Assembly: GCA_002471845.1 (NCBI GenBank)
Contig: DKQT01000015.1
Span: 1 to 35,356, forward strand
DNA: 35,356 nt
From: Fidelibacterota bacterium UBA7301
GTDB taxonomy: Bacteria; Fidelibacterota; Marinisomatia; Marinisomatales; TCS55
Direction: 5' to 3'
Shown here: piece by piece, positions 1 through 8,517 of the stretch
Layout of the letters: every line of letters begins with the position of its first letter
Numbering within the stretch: the first letter of the stretch is position 1
Translations under genes and position numbers: made by a program
Notes under the pieces: generated by a model
What the model was told of the DNA's origin: nothing
What the model saw: the letters and a program-made list of their open reading frames with translations, nothing else
The model's database searches: none

Positions 1-269
1 AGAGATTCTTCCTCGAAGCAATCATTGCGTTTTTGAATGTTTACTATGGTTACATTCTTAGCTCCCATTTTTTTGAAAAGCTCAACATATTGCTCTCCAA
101 TTTCCTGTACTTTTGTTGCAGTGGCTATTATAGGAATAATCGCATTCTTTCCACCGCACTCATCAATATAATTTTGAAGGATAACGGGATTCTTACGTTT
201 GCTGACTGCACCGCCTATAGGGATGATGCACCCTCGTTTTACATTCTTATTACCTCTTGATGGGGACAT
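1..269 (-). CDS. cphB: Cyanophycinase-like peptidase (family S51), N-terminal part, cut by window edge
   Basis: The reverse strand reads open from an ATG at 267-269 to the window edge (89 codons, no stop). The start of the product matches the cyanophycinase N-terminus: a CIIPIGGAVSKRKNP stretch (family pattern: hydrophobic strand, IGGAE/A, K/R, then a helix), an IIPIIATATK strand where the family has IPTAS, then QEIGEQYVELFKKMGA before the next strand. Cyanophycinases are serine hydrolases that cut the Asp-Arg polymer cyanophycin to beta-Asp-Arg dipeptides, and secreted members exist. The catalytic Ser would lie beyond the edge, so activity cannot be judged. No signal peptide is visible at this start and the Shine-Dalgarno is weak. 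S51 relatives such as dipeptidase E are the main alternative; the GGA motif favours cyanophycinase. Confidence 0.72.
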   Translation of the reverse strand, partial: MSPSRGNKNVKRGCIIPIGGAVSKRKNPVILQNYIDECGGKNAIIPIIATATKVQEIGEQYVELFKKMGAKNVTIVNIQKRNDCFEEES

Positions 270-490
270 AATTTGTTCTTACGACTGCATGACGAAAATA
301 TTAAGATGTAAATAAAACACTGTACTTAAAATGTCAGCAAATTTACATAAAATAAACCAGTGTCAAACAGAGAATAACTTATATCTTTAAGCTGTTTATC
401 GTGAATAAGGTTCAACACACTAATGCTCCGTTCTTAGGGGAATGAAAAATGTAAAACTGAATCCCTGTTTCCCTAATGAAGTAGCTATAT
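270..490. other. AT-rich intergenic region between the cyanophycinase and the decayed membrane gene
   Basis: No convincing gene or RNA is visible in these 221 bases. The part next to 269 should hold the promoter of the cyanophycinase gene. In the reverse strand, in a frame other than that of the decayed membrane gene, a short open stretch ending at a TAG at 420-422 encodes a tail that loosely resembles a histidine-kinase C-terminus. It is too short to annotate. Confidence 0.4.
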
Positions 491-871
491 TCATGTTATC
501 AGCAATTCGATTTGAATTAAGGTCCATGTACCGAGATTGGGTGATGCAAGGTAAGCAAAGGTGGAATGGATCCACATAGAAGCTGATACAAGGAATAATA
601 TTAAGATTATGGTCATCAGAGAAGCATCAGCCCGACCCCAGAAAAACTTCAGGGATAATCCATCCCTATACACCCAATAATGCATGGCATAAAGATAACC
701 ACAGGCTGAAACAAACATAGATAATATGTACCAGGACTTCTAGCTTTCGGGAATACCACCCCATAGGTCACCGCATGTTTCGGGATGGGCAGCCAAAGCA
801 TAAGCGTATCCGCCCAAAACGGCGATACCGCCAATGATGTTGATCCACAAAAACTGGGTTTGGATTCGGAT
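491..871 (-). pseudogene. Decayed small multi-pass membrane protein gene (start codon lost, internal amber)
   Basis: A consensus Shine-Dalgarno (AAGGAGG, 876-882 on the reverse strand) precedes a frame that begins at ATC (869-871) where an ATG is expected, continues RIQTQFLWINIIGG, is broken by an in-frame TAG at 740-742 (codon 44), and then continues in the same frame for 82 more codons to a TGA at 491. Translation on both sides of the amber is membrane-protein-like: three hydrophobic segments near residues 6-27, 46-65 and 78-100, Trp/Tyr-rich, with no homologue I can name. A TAA lies in frame just upstream of the Shine-Dalgarno, so no alternative upstream start exists. The last segment stops abruptly and may also be truncated. 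Two independent lesions favour a pseudogene; initiation at ATC plus amber read-through is unlikely but not excluded. Confidence 0.7.
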
Positions 872-976
872 ATATCCTCCTTTTTAGTTTAGTTTATTCC
901 TTTGCGGATGGAAAGTATAACCCATTAAATTTTTTCATTCAATAATAACCTCTCATCTCAATTAACAAAAGATTTT

Positions 977-2008
977 ATGAAAGCACTGGTTAAAAAGTCC
1001 CCCAAACTTGGGATTTGGATGGAAGATGTCCCCGTTCCTGAATGCGGTACGAACGACGTCAAGATCAAGATCACCCACACTGCCATTTGCGGAACGGACC
1101 TCCACATCTATAAATGGGATGAATGGGCCCAGCGGACACTCGACCTACCACTGGTCACGGGCCATGAATTCTGTGGCATCGTAGAAGAGATCGGACCCGG
1201 CGTGACCCATTATAAACAAGGGGATCGTGTTTCTGGCGAAGGTCACATCACTTGTGGTTACTGCCGAAACTGCCGTGCCGGAAAGCGCCACCTTTGCCAC
1301 GAAACAATCGGTGTAGGCATCCATCGTGCTGGTGCCTTCGCTGAGTACCTGGTCATACCCGAATCCAATGTATGGCCCATCCATGAGGATATCCCCTCTG
1401 AAATTGTCGCGTTCTTCGACCCCTTCGGCAATGCAGCCCACACGGCTCTCTCTTATGAAATGGTGGGCGAAGATGTGCTCATCACAGGCGCGGGTCCCAT
1501 CGGCATTATGGCGGTGGCCATCTGCAATTTTGTGGGTGCACGGAATGTGGTCATCACTGACGTGAATGAATACCGCCTGGACTTGGCTCGGAAACTAGGC
1601 GCTGCAAAAGCCATTAATGTATCCAAAGAAAAAATTCGGGATTCCTATGAAGAATTGAATATGGTCAATGGTTTTGACGTCGGTCTTGAAGTTTCCGGCA
1701 GTCCCTCTGCTTTTAAGGATATGCTTAAGCACATGTATCATGGCGGTCGGGTGGCCTTATTGGGACTCCTCCCCGAATCAACCCAAATCAATTGGGATGA
1801 GATCATTTTCAAGGGTCTCCAGGTAAAAGGTATCTACGGCCGGGAAATGTACGAAACCTGGTATAAGATGACCCAGATGCTGCGCAGTGGATTGGATATC
1901 TCCGGCGTCCTCACCCATCAATATCCCGTGGATGATTTCCAGAAAGGATTCGATGTGATGGCTTCGGGCCAATGCGGTAAAGTTGTTTTAGAATGGGGAG
2001 AAAATTGA
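977..2008 (+). CDS. tdh: L-threonine 3-dehydrogenase
   Basis: This is a zinc-dependent medium-chain dehydrogenase that oxidises L-threonine with NAD+ to 2-amino-3-ketobutyrate in the cytoplasm. At 343 residues it has the usual length. Catalytic zinc ligands Cys38, His63 and Glu64 and the structural zinc set Cys93, Cys96, Cys99 and Cys107 fall at the same numbers as in the E. coli enzyme. The nucleotide-binding GAGPIG motif is at about 171-176. The gene lies 94 bases upstream of kbl, whose product uses the unstable product of this one, so the pair forms the threonine-to-glycine pathway. The intervening DNA holds a strong inverted repeat. The start at 977 gives the canonical N-terminus MKALVKK. 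Confidence 0.96.
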   Translation: MKALVKKSPKLGIWMEDVPVPECGTNDVKIKITHTAICGTDLHIYKWDEWAQRTLDLPLVTGHEFCGIVEEIGPGVTHYKQGDRVSGEGHITCGYCRNCRAGKRHLCHETIGVGIHRAGAFAEYLVIPESNVWPIHEDIPSEIVAFFDPFGNAAHTALSYEMVGEDVLITGAGPIGIMAVAICNFVGARNVVITDVNEYRLDLARKLGAAKAINVSKEKIRDSYEELNMVNGFDVGLEVSGSPSAFKDMLKHMYHGGRVALLGLLPESTQINWDEIIFKGLQVKGIYGREMYETWYKMTQMLRSGLDISGVLTHQYPVDDFQKGFDVMASGQCGKVVLEWGEN

Positions 2009-2009
2009 T

Positions 2010-2063
2010 TGATTGGTTGTATGTATGATTGATCAATCATCAAATCAGTCAATCAACCAATCA
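2010..2063. repeat. Nested inverted repeat between tdh and kbl
   Basis: The outer arms TGATTGGTTG (2010-2019) and CAACCAATCA (2054-2063) are exact reverse complements. Inside lies a perfect 16-base palindrome, ATGATTGATCAATCAT (2025-2040). There is no U-run, so this is not a classical terminator. It could stabilise mRNA, partly separate tdh from kbl expression, or be a scattered repetitive element, since a related GATTGG-rich dyad follows the tRNA at 15757-15789. Confidence 0.75.
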
Positions 2064-2102
2064 GATTTATACTTGATTAATATCAATTCATAAAACAAAA
2101 AA

Positions 2103-3287
2103 ATGAGTGATTCAAAACAGATTTATAAAGACACCCTCTCCCAAATTGAATCAGAGGGTTTCTATAAAAAAGAGCGCACCATCACCACGCCTCAAGGTGT
2201 TGGCATATCAACGGAAGAAAGTGGTGAGGTGCTCAACTTTTGCGCCAATAATTATTTGGGCTTGGCCGACAATCCGGATGTAATCGCCGCCGCCAAATGG
2301 GCCTTGGATGACCATGGATTCGGCATGGCTTCTGTTCGGTTTATCTGCGGCACCCAGGACCTCCATAAAGCACTTGAAGCAAAGATTTCAGATTTTTTCG
2401 GTACGGATGACACCATCCTCTACACCTCCTGTTTTGACGCCAACGGAGGTTTATTTGAAACACTTCTCGGACCGGAAGATGCGGTCATCTCCGATACTCT
2501 GAACCACGCCTCAATCATTGACGGCATTCGCCTGTGTAAGGCCCAGCGTTACCGCTATGCCAACAGCGACATGGCAGACCTCGAGTCCACACTAAAAGAA
2601 GCTCAAGGCGCCAGACTCCGCCTCATAGCCACAGACGGTGTTTTTTCCATGGATGGATTTATTGCCAAGTTAGATGCGATCACCGCCTTGGCAGAAAAAT
2701 ATGACGCCATGGTTATGGTGGATGACAGTCACGCCACGGGATTTGTGGGCAAGACCGGCCGTGGTTCAGCAGAACATTGCGGCGTCATGGAAAAAGTGGA
2801 TGTATGGACCTCCACCCTTGGCAAAGCTTTGGGCGGCGCCTCCGGCGGATTTACCACCGGCCGCCAGGAAATCATAGACCTCCTGCGCCAAAGGTCGCGA
2901 CCTTATCTTTTTTCAAATACGGTGGCCCCGGCTATTGTGGCAGCCAGTATTAAAGTGTTTGAAATGCTTTCTGCCACAACTGAACTGCGGGATAAATTGG
3001 AAGAAAACACAAAATACTTCCGTGAAAAAATGACCGATGCCGGTTTTGACATCCAGCCTGGGATCCATCCCATCGTCCCCATCATGCTCTACGACGCCGT
3101 GTTGGCCCAGAACATGGCAGCGGCCTTGTTGGAGAAAGGCATTTACGTAATTGGATTCTTCTTCCCTGTCGTGCCCAAGGGGGAAGCACGGATTCGTGTG
3201 CAGATATCAGCCGGCATGAATCTGGAACATTTGGATCGGGCCATCACTGCCTTTATCAAAGTCGGGAAAAAACTCGGTATAATTTAA
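2103..3287 (+). CDS. kbl: 2-amino-3-ketobutyrate coenzyme A ligase (glycine C-acetyltransferase)
   Basis: This PLP-dependent enzyme of the alpha-oxoamine synthase family splits 2-amino-3-ketobutyrate with CoA into glycine and acetyl-CoA. It is 394 residues long, typical of the family. Seen motifs: NNYLGLA near 49-55, the LNHAS stretch with His135 that stacks on the cofactor, the VDDSHATG block with Asp207 and His210, and STLGKALGGASGG with the Schiff-base Lys241. Serine palmitoyltransferase and AONS are relatives, but position directly after tdh and the KBL-specific SHATGFVG context settle the assignment. The start at 2103 matches the family start closely. Confidence 0.96.
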   Translation: MSDSKQIYKDTLSQIESEGFYKKERTITTPQGVGISTEESGEVLNFCANNYLGLADNPDVIAAAKWALDDHGFGMASVRFICGTQDLHKALEAKISDFFGTDDTILYTSCFDANGGLFETLLGPEDAVISDTLNHASIIDGIRLCKAQRYRYANSDMADLESTLKEAQGARLRLIATDGVFSMDGFIAKLDAITALAEKYDAMVMVDDSHATGFVGKTGRGSAEHCGVMEKVDVWTSTLGKALGGASGGFTTGRQEIIDLLRQRSRPYLFSNTVAPAIVAASIKVFEMLSATTELRDKLEENTKYFREKMTDAGFDIQPGIHPIVPIMLYDAVLAQNMAAALLEKGIYVIGFFFPVVPKGEARIRVQISAGMNLEHLDRAITAFIKVGKKLGII

Positions 3288-3410
3288 TAATGTAGGGAAT
3301 AGCGATAGGTGTTTCCAACGAATTGAATAATCCATTTCCTCCGTTCTTGTTCCCCTCCTAAACCAAGGTTATATTCCCCGGCTTTTTTAACCTTATATAT
3401 TTAAAATTCC

Positions 3411-5312
3411 ATGAAAAGTAAACTGACACCAAGATTATTAATCATCGGCCTTGTGCTCGCCTGGGCGGTATGGGCAATCTGGCCATCCATTCAATACCAG
3501 GGCTTATCTGACGCTGAAAAAGAAAGCCTGCGGGAAGAGGGCAAACTTGAGCGCGTTGAATCTCGCGTAATCAAACAGGGGCTGGATTTAAAGGGAGGTA
3601 TGTATATCGTTCTTGAAGTCGATCTGCCTACCCTAATGGAAAACCTGGCCATTAACAAAGATGAAAAATTCAATCGTACTATTGGTTCCATTCGTGACCA
3701 ACTTGTCCGTACCCCCGAAGCAGATTTCTTTTCTTTATTCACTACCGCTTCCAGTGATAACAACCTGAAACTCTCCCGTTATTATTATGATTATGGTTCC
3801 GATAACGGGGATATTCTTTCTGCCCTTGTCGAAGAAGGTGAAGATGCTATCAACCGGGTGTTGGAAATTCTCCAAAACCGTGTCGACCAATTTGGTGTTG
3901 CGGAGCCAACAATTCAAAAACAGGGCAGCCAGCGTATTATCGTAGAATTGGCCGGCGTTCAGGATTCTAATAGAGCCCGTTCCCTCTTGGAAAGTACGGC
4001 CCTGTTAGAATTTTTTATCGTGAAGGATGTAAATACCACCAATGAGATTATGATTAAGATTGATCAGGTCCTGAAAGGTGATGAATCCATTGCATCCGTA
4101 ACTGAATCTATCCCAGAAGAAAAGCAAACAGAACCATCCGAAAGTGATGACCAAACCGTTTCAGTCAGCGAACTATTTGGTGAGACGCAAGAAACCAGCA
4201 CTCCATCTGACTCGGCCGTTGTAGATCAAAATATGTATGCGGAACGCCCTTTTTCCTCCATGCTGAGAAACCTGGGGCAATCCATCGGCGTACCAGAAAA
4301 GAATACCTATGCTGTTAGAAAAATTTTAGAACGTCCCGAGGTAGAAGAAAAATTAGCCGCTATAGGCGGTACTTTCCTGTTTAGCCATAAAGCAGAAGAA
4401 TATCCTTTGGTTGACGGAACGGTGGAAAAAATGTACAGCCTTTATCTCCTGGAGGACGAAGCGGAACTCACTGGCGGTGTTGTTGAAGAAGCAAGAGCAA
4501 ATTTGGGCCCCCAGGGAAGCACCTCTGCCGGTCAGCCCATCGTAAACCTGACGATGAATTCTGACGGTGCCCGCAAGTGGTCTATCGTAACCGGGTCCAA
4601 TGTGGGTCGTCAAGTGGCCATTGTACTGGATAAAAAAGTACATATGGCGCCCAACATTCGAGAAAAAATTTCTGGGGGCGGTACACTCATCGAAGGCTTC
4701 GCTGACATCAATGAAGCGAAGGATATTGCCATCGTCCTCAGGGCCGGCGCATTGCCGGCTCCGGTAGATATTATTGAAGAACGTATTGTAGGTCCTTCCC
4801 TCGGTGCTGATTCTGTTCGCCGGGGCACCCAGTCCGTTTTAATTGGCCTTGCCTTTGTCCTCGTATTCATGCTGATTTATTACCGTATTTCAGGGTCTAT
4901 TGCCGATTTTGCCCTGATTTGGAACATCGTTCTTGTGTTAGCGGTTTTGGCTTCTTTGCAGGCCACCTTGACACTCCCGGGTATCGCCGGATTGATCCTC
5001 ACCGTGGGTATGTCCATTGATGCCAATGTGATCATTTTTGAACGAATCCGTGAAGAACTGCGGAAAGGAAAAACACCCAAAGCCGCCGTGGATGGCGGTT
5101 ACGACCGGGCCCTTACAACCATTATTGACGCCAATGTCACTACATTAATTGCTGCCTTGGTCCTTTGGCAGTTTGGTACCGGTCCGATTAAAGGATTTGC
5201 CACTGTCCTTTTCTGGGGCATCTTGATCTCCATGTTTACAGCGATCTTTGTAACGAGAACAATTTTTAACTCTTTTACCAGCCGTAAAGGCATTACCAAA
5301 TTGAGCATATGA
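3411..5312 (+). CDS. secD: Protein translocase subunit SecD
   Basis: SecD is an inner-membrane RND-type subunit that, with SecF, uses the proton-motive force to complete export through SecYEG. The 633-residue product has an N-terminal transmembrane helix (about 8-26), the GLDLKGG motif (57-63) that opens the periplasmic P1 domain, and a C-terminal bundle of five helices with the conserved GMSIDANVIIFERIREE block. Compared with enterobacterial SecD it carries an acidic, Ser/Thr/Glu/Asp-rich insert of about 50 residues (near 222-275) within the periplasmic part, probably a flexible linker. Its stop overlaps the secF start by four bases (ATGA), so the two are translationally coupled. Confidence 0.97.
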   Translation: MKSKLTPRLLIIGLVLAWAVWAIWPSIQYQGLSDAEKESLREEGKLERVESRVIKQGLDLKGGMYIVLEVDLPTLMENLAINKDEKFNRTIGSIRDQLVRTPEADFFSLFTTASSDNNLKLSRYYYDYGSDNGDILSALVEEGEDAINRVLEILQNRVDQFGVAEPTIQKQGSQRIIVELAGVQDSNRARSLLESTALLEFFIVKDVNTTNEIMIKIDQVLKGDESIASVTESIPEEKQTEPSESDDQTVSVSELFGETQETSTPSDSAVVDQNMYAERPFSSMLRNLGQSIGVPEKNTYAVRKILERPEVEEKLAAIGGTFLFSHKAEEYPLVDGTVEKMYSLYLLEDEAELTGGVVEEARANLGPQGSTSAGQPIVNLTMNSDGARKWSIVTGSNVGRQVAIVLDKKVHMAPNIREKISGGGTLIEGFADINEAKDIAIVLRAGALPAPVDIIEERIVGPSLGADSVRRGTQSVLIGLAFVLVFMLIYYRISGSIADFALIWNIVLVLAVLASLQATLTLPGIAGLILTVGMSIDANVIIFERIREELRKGKTPKAAVDGGYDRALTTIIDANVTTLIAALVLWQFGTGPIKGFATVLFWGILISMFTAIFVTRTIFNSFTSRKGITKLSI

Positions 5313-6238
5313 GAATTATAAAAGACACACACATCGATTTCATGCGTCATCGGAGACTGGGCGCCCTCCTGTCCGCATTTGTGATCCTGACCGGGGTGAT
5401 TTCCCTGGTGGTAAACGGCGGTCCCAAATTAAGTATTGATTTTAAGGGCGGCACCTTGGTATCTGTTCAATTCACCGAGCCCATGGATGTGACCGCAGTC
5501 CGTTTATCTTTAGGAAAGGTTAATATTGACGGACAGTTATTTGATTTAAGCCGAGAAGAGATTAAGCATTTTGGCGGCCCCGCTGCAATTTCAGTTCGTG
5601 TACCCCACCTTGAAAATGCACCACAAAATTTTGCGCAAAAAATTGTTGATCACCTTTATGATAATTTTCCCGGGAAAGTACCTGAAAATAAGACAGATTT
5701 TATTTTAGGGAAGGGCAGTGTGGGGCCAAAAATAGGCGCCGAGTTAAGCGGCAAGGCGGTGATGGCGATTATTTCCGCATTGGGATTGATTCTACTTTAT
5801 ATTTCCATCCGCTTTGAATTTCGTTTTGCTTTGGGAGCCATTGCTGCCTTAGGGCACGATGTGTTAGTCACACTGGGGATATTTTCATTGTTTGGATATG
5901 AGATCAGCCTGCCTATTATTGCGGCTTTTCTTACTATTGTGGGTTATTCATTAAATGACACAATCGTCATTTTTGACCGTATTCGGGAAAATGTAAAAGC
6001 ATCCAAACGGGAGACCTATAAAAAAATTATTAACCGTAGCATTAATGAATCCCTATCACGGACCATCATTACCTCACTGACTACATTTTTTGTTGTATTT
6101 GTATTATTCTTATTCGGCGGTGAGGTGATCCATAATTTCGCCCTGGCCATGATCATTGGCGTAATTGTGGGAACTTACTCATCCATCTATATCGCTAGTC
6201 CCATTATCGTTCAACTCCACGAAAATGCGGCGAAATAA
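5309..6238 (+). CDS. secF: Protein translocase subunit SecF
   Basis: SecF partners SecD in the periplasmic-side pulling of secretory proteins. The 309-residue protein has a first transmembrane helix near 14-33, the SecF signature LSIDFKGGTLVSVQF directly after it, a short periplasmic domain, and five C-terminal helices with the YSLNDTIVIFDRIREN block. The length is normal. The start overlaps the secD stop by four bases. A strong intrinsic terminator follows within 20 bases, so secDF end a transcription unit here; yajC is not in the window. Confidence 0.97.
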   Translation: MRIIKDTHIDFMRHRRLGALLSAFVILTGVISLVVNGGPKLSIDFKGGTLVSVQFTEPMDVTAVRLSLGKVNIDGQLFDLSREEIKHFGGPAAISVRVPHLENAPQNFAQKIVDHLYDNFPGKVPENKTDFILGKGSVGPKIGAELSGKAVMAIISALGLILLYISIRFEFRFALGAIAALGHDVLVTLGIFSLFGYEISLPIIAAFLTIVGYSLNDTIVIFDRIRENVKASKRETYKKIINRSINESLSRTIITSLTTFFVVFVLFLFGGEVIHNFALAMIIGVIVGTYSSIYIASPIIVQLHENAAK

Positions 6239-6254
6239 AATCGAATCATATTGA

Positions 6255-6286
6255 TAAAAAAAGGCCCCGATCTCGGGGCCTTTTTT
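6255..6286 (+). terminator. Intrinsic terminator after secF (bidirectional shape)
   Basis: AAAAAAGGCCCCGA and TCGGGGCCTTTTTT form a perfect GC-rich stem with a tiny loop followed by a U-run. The A-run on the left makes it symmetrical, so it could also stop reverse transcripts coming from natAB, whose last gene ends about 140 bases away. Confidence 0.93.
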
Positions 6287-6350
6287 GTTTCTATCTAATG
6301 GATTGAAATGATGAGTAAAACGAATCATTTCTAAATTATTGTTCTGCAAC

Positions 6351-6366
6351 GATAAGCATGCTTATC
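6351..6366. repeat. Perfect 16-base palindrome downstream of natB
   Basis: GATAAGCATGCTTATC is its own reverse complement. It sits in the short convergent gap between secF and the permease gene. With no U-run its role is unclear; a protein-binding site or a weak hairpin in the 3' end of the natAB message are possible. Confidence 0.5.
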
Positions 6367-6428
6367 CGATTGGTACCCGCCATAGGTTGGGCAAGAACTC
6401 ATGGTTGCAATCCGTTCAAGATGAATGT

Positions 6429-7619
6429 TTAGTTCCGGAAAATGGTACTCTCCCGGTTAAACCATTTCACGCACCAGAAAATAGCCAATCCTGCGAATCC
6501 AAAGAGGGATAAATAGACCTCCGTCATATAAAATGGATTCATTACACCGGCAATAATATCCTTGGAGGCCAGGGATACATTCAATACCGGAATAAGAGCC
6601 GTAACTGTATTTAACTCCATTCCCGGTAAGGTACCGATAATGGCCGGAAAAATAATCACAATATTCAAGGGCGCCACAATGCTCTGGGCCTCCTTGAATG
6701 ATTTTGCGTAGATGGAAAGTCCCAACAACAGGGCACTAAAAAAAGCAGCTACCGGTAAAACCAGGGTCATGATTAATCCAATTGTTTTAGGACTGAGAAC
6801 TTCATTGATTACGATGATTAGCTCGGCTGGAATATCCGAAATCCGCTGAATCCCTACGAACATACCTCCCAAGGCTATGAAAGCAGTTAAAAAGGCCGCT
6901 AACAGCACCACTAGGAATTTACCCAGTACGATATCCAAACGGCTGGCTGGAGATGAAAGAATAGTTTCCAATGTGCCCCTTTCTTTCTCTCCTGCCCCTA
7001 AATCCAAGGCCGGATACATGGCCCCCATAAAACCAAAAATGATAAAAACATAAGGAAACCAACCACCGGCGATTTTACCGAATTTCTCCTGCCTTGAGGC
7101 CACATCTTCATAAGCAATATTGTAGGCCTTCACAACTTCCGGTTTTAGGTTCAGGCGGTCCATGCGTTCGGCTACAATTCGATTTTCAAATTCTTCCAGC
7201 ACACCATTAATTCGATCTTTAGTACTGCCAAAAGAATCGGTACCCTTGAATTGAATCCTGATTTGCGCTTGTCTATTATCGGTAATATTCTTTTGATAGG
7301 CCGGACCAACATGAATGGCTGCATCTAGGTATTCTTCCTGGATGTAGGATTCAACACTATCAACGGGAATTTGATCGAGCATGATCACTTTATCCATACC
7401 AGCAAAAGCCCGGTATAAATCCGGCGCATGTTCCCGGCCAAAGAATTGCACTTTCAATTGTTTCTCACTGGCCTTTTCCGCCATGGACTTGGTGATTTTG
7501 AAAACTGTTCCCAACAGAACAGGGATCAGGAAAAGGGGCACCACAATCATCATTATTATCGTTCTTCTGTCCCGGGTGATATCTACAATCTCTTTTTTGG
7601 CTATGGTTAGAAATTTCAT
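6429..7619 (-). CDS. ABC transporter permease, NatB/ABC-2 type
   Basis: This is an integral membrane subunit of an ABC-2 exporter resembling NatB (sodium export) permeases. I place the start at the ATG at 7617-7619 (MKFLTIAKKEIVDITRDRR), one base after the stop of the ATPase gene, giving 396 residues. An upstream in-frame codon at 7658 would overlap the ATPase gene and lacks the family N-terminus. The layout fits the family: one transmembrane helix near the start, a long extracytoplasmic domain of about 150 residues, then five or six helices. The conserved GAGEKERGTLETILSSP segment, at the cytosolic coupling region, is typical of this permease group. The substrate cannot be read from sequence. 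Confidence 0.9.
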   Translation of the reverse strand: MKFLTIAKKEIVDITRDRRTIIMMIVVPLFLIPVLLGTVFKITKSMAEKASEKQLKVQFFGREHAPDLYRAFAGMDKVIMLDQIPVDSVESYIQEEYLDAAIHVGPAYQKNITDNRQAQIRIQFKGTDSFGSTKDRINGVLEEFENRIVAERMDRLNLKPEVVKAYNIAYEDVASRQEKFGKIAGGWFPYVFIIFGFMGAMYPALDLGAGEKERGTLETILSSPASRLDIVLGKFLVVLLAAFLTAFIALGGMFVGIQRISDIPAELIIVINEVLSPKTIGLIMTLVLPVAAFFSALLLGLSIYAKSFKEAQSIVAPLNIVIIFPAIIGTLPGMELNTVTALIPVLNVSLASKDIIAGVMNPFYMTEVYLSLFGFAGLAIFWCVKWFNRESTIFRN

Positions 7620-7620
7620 C

Positions 7621-8391
7621 TTACGCTTCCCCCACGCGGTAGATAAATTCATCTTCAAAGGTCGCCTGTGTCATTTCGGATTTAAACGCGTCCAAGGTAT
7701 CATTGTAAAAGAATTTGCCTTTATAAATGATGGCTATATCATCACAAACCTGGTTGGCTTCACCCATTCGGTGGGTGGAAAAGATCACCGTCTTCCCTTC
7801 TTCCCGGCAGGAGCGAATCAGATCCATAATCGCCCGGGAGGTCATCACATCCAGCCCGGAAGTGGGTTCATCAAATACCATCACCGGTGGATCATGGATG
7901 ATGGTCCGGGCAATGGACGTCTTTTGTTTCATACCTGAACTCAAGCGGGCAATACGACGATCGGCAAAACTGTGCATATCCAAAATATCAAAAAGGTGGT
8001 TTTTTCTTTTTTGATATTCATTTTTATTCATCCCGTGGAGATCGGCAATGTATTTCACCATTTCCGTGGGGGTGAGACGGTCGTAAAGCGCTGTCTGGCC
8101 TGTCATAAATCCAATCTGTTCACGGACTTTTTGTCCATTGGAGACAGAATCATACCCTGAAACTGAAATACTTCCCTGGCTCGGTTTGAGCATGGTGGCC
8201 ACCATCCGCAGGGTGGTGGTTTTACCAGCACCATTGGGGCCGAGTAAGCCAAAGATCCTTCCCGGTTGACATTCAAAACTAATATCATCCACGGCTCGGA
8301 GCGTTTTGGTATCTTTATATTCGTCCCCCAGTTCTTTCCGCTGTTTCCTGGTGAGTGAAAAGTCTTTGGTGAGCTTATTAACTTGAATCAT
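7621..8391 (-). CDS. ABC transporter ATP-binding protein, NatA-like
   Basis: This cytoplasmic ATPase powers the adjacent permease. In 256 residues all nucleotide-binding motifs are intact: Walker A GPNGAGKTT (51-59), the signature LSSGMKQ (150-156), Walker B VMVFDEPT (170-177), a D-loop SGLD (178-181) and the switch His207. The N-terminal 30 residues contain a charged insert (RKQRKELGDEYKDTKT) seen in NatA-type and sodium-export ATPases. A good Shine-Dalgarno (AAAGGGA) precedes the ATG. The permease gene starts one base downstream, so the two form a minimal two-gene operon. Its promoter must lie in the short divergent gap to the DMT permease gene. Confidence 0.93.
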   Translation of the reverse strand: MIQVNKLTKDFSLTRKQRKELGDEYKDTKTLRAVDDISFECQPGRIFGLLGPNGAGKTTTLRMVATMLKPSQGSISVSGYDSVSNGQKVREQIGFMTGQTALYDRLTPTEMVKYIADLHGMNKNEYQKRKNHLFDILDMHSFADRRIARLSSGMKQKTSIARTIIHDPPVMVFDEPTSGLDVMTSRAIMDLIRSCREEGKTVIFSTHRMGEANQVCDDIAIIYKGKFFYNDTLDAFKSEMTQATFEDEFIYRVGEA

Positions 8392-8517
8392 GATTCCCTT
8401 TAAAACTAATTGGTCGAGAAGTTATAGGAGAATTAGGAAGTGGGAAAAGAGAGAAAGTTTTTATTTATACATTTTTTATTGATTAAATCAATCTCTCATC
8501 AATTTACATTCGTTGAT

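Noticed and set aside
420..526. Reverse-strand open stretch ending in a histidine-kinase-like tail (SLGKQGFSFTFFIPL)
   Set aside because: About 35 codons with no start context and no other kinase motif. It overlaps the decayed membrane gene in another frame, so chance or a tiny remnant cannot be told apart.
6325..6430. Reverse-strand open stretch after natB containing ATMSSCPTYGG, loosely like a sortase active-site strand
   Set aside because: Only about 35 codons, overlapping the permease tail in a different frame, with no preceding domain. Resemblance rests on a few residues.
7620..7658. Longer N-terminus for the NatB-like permease
   Set aside because: It would overlap the ATPase gene and lacks the family start. 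The ATG at 7617-7619 follows the ATPase stop by one base and gives the normal N-terminus.
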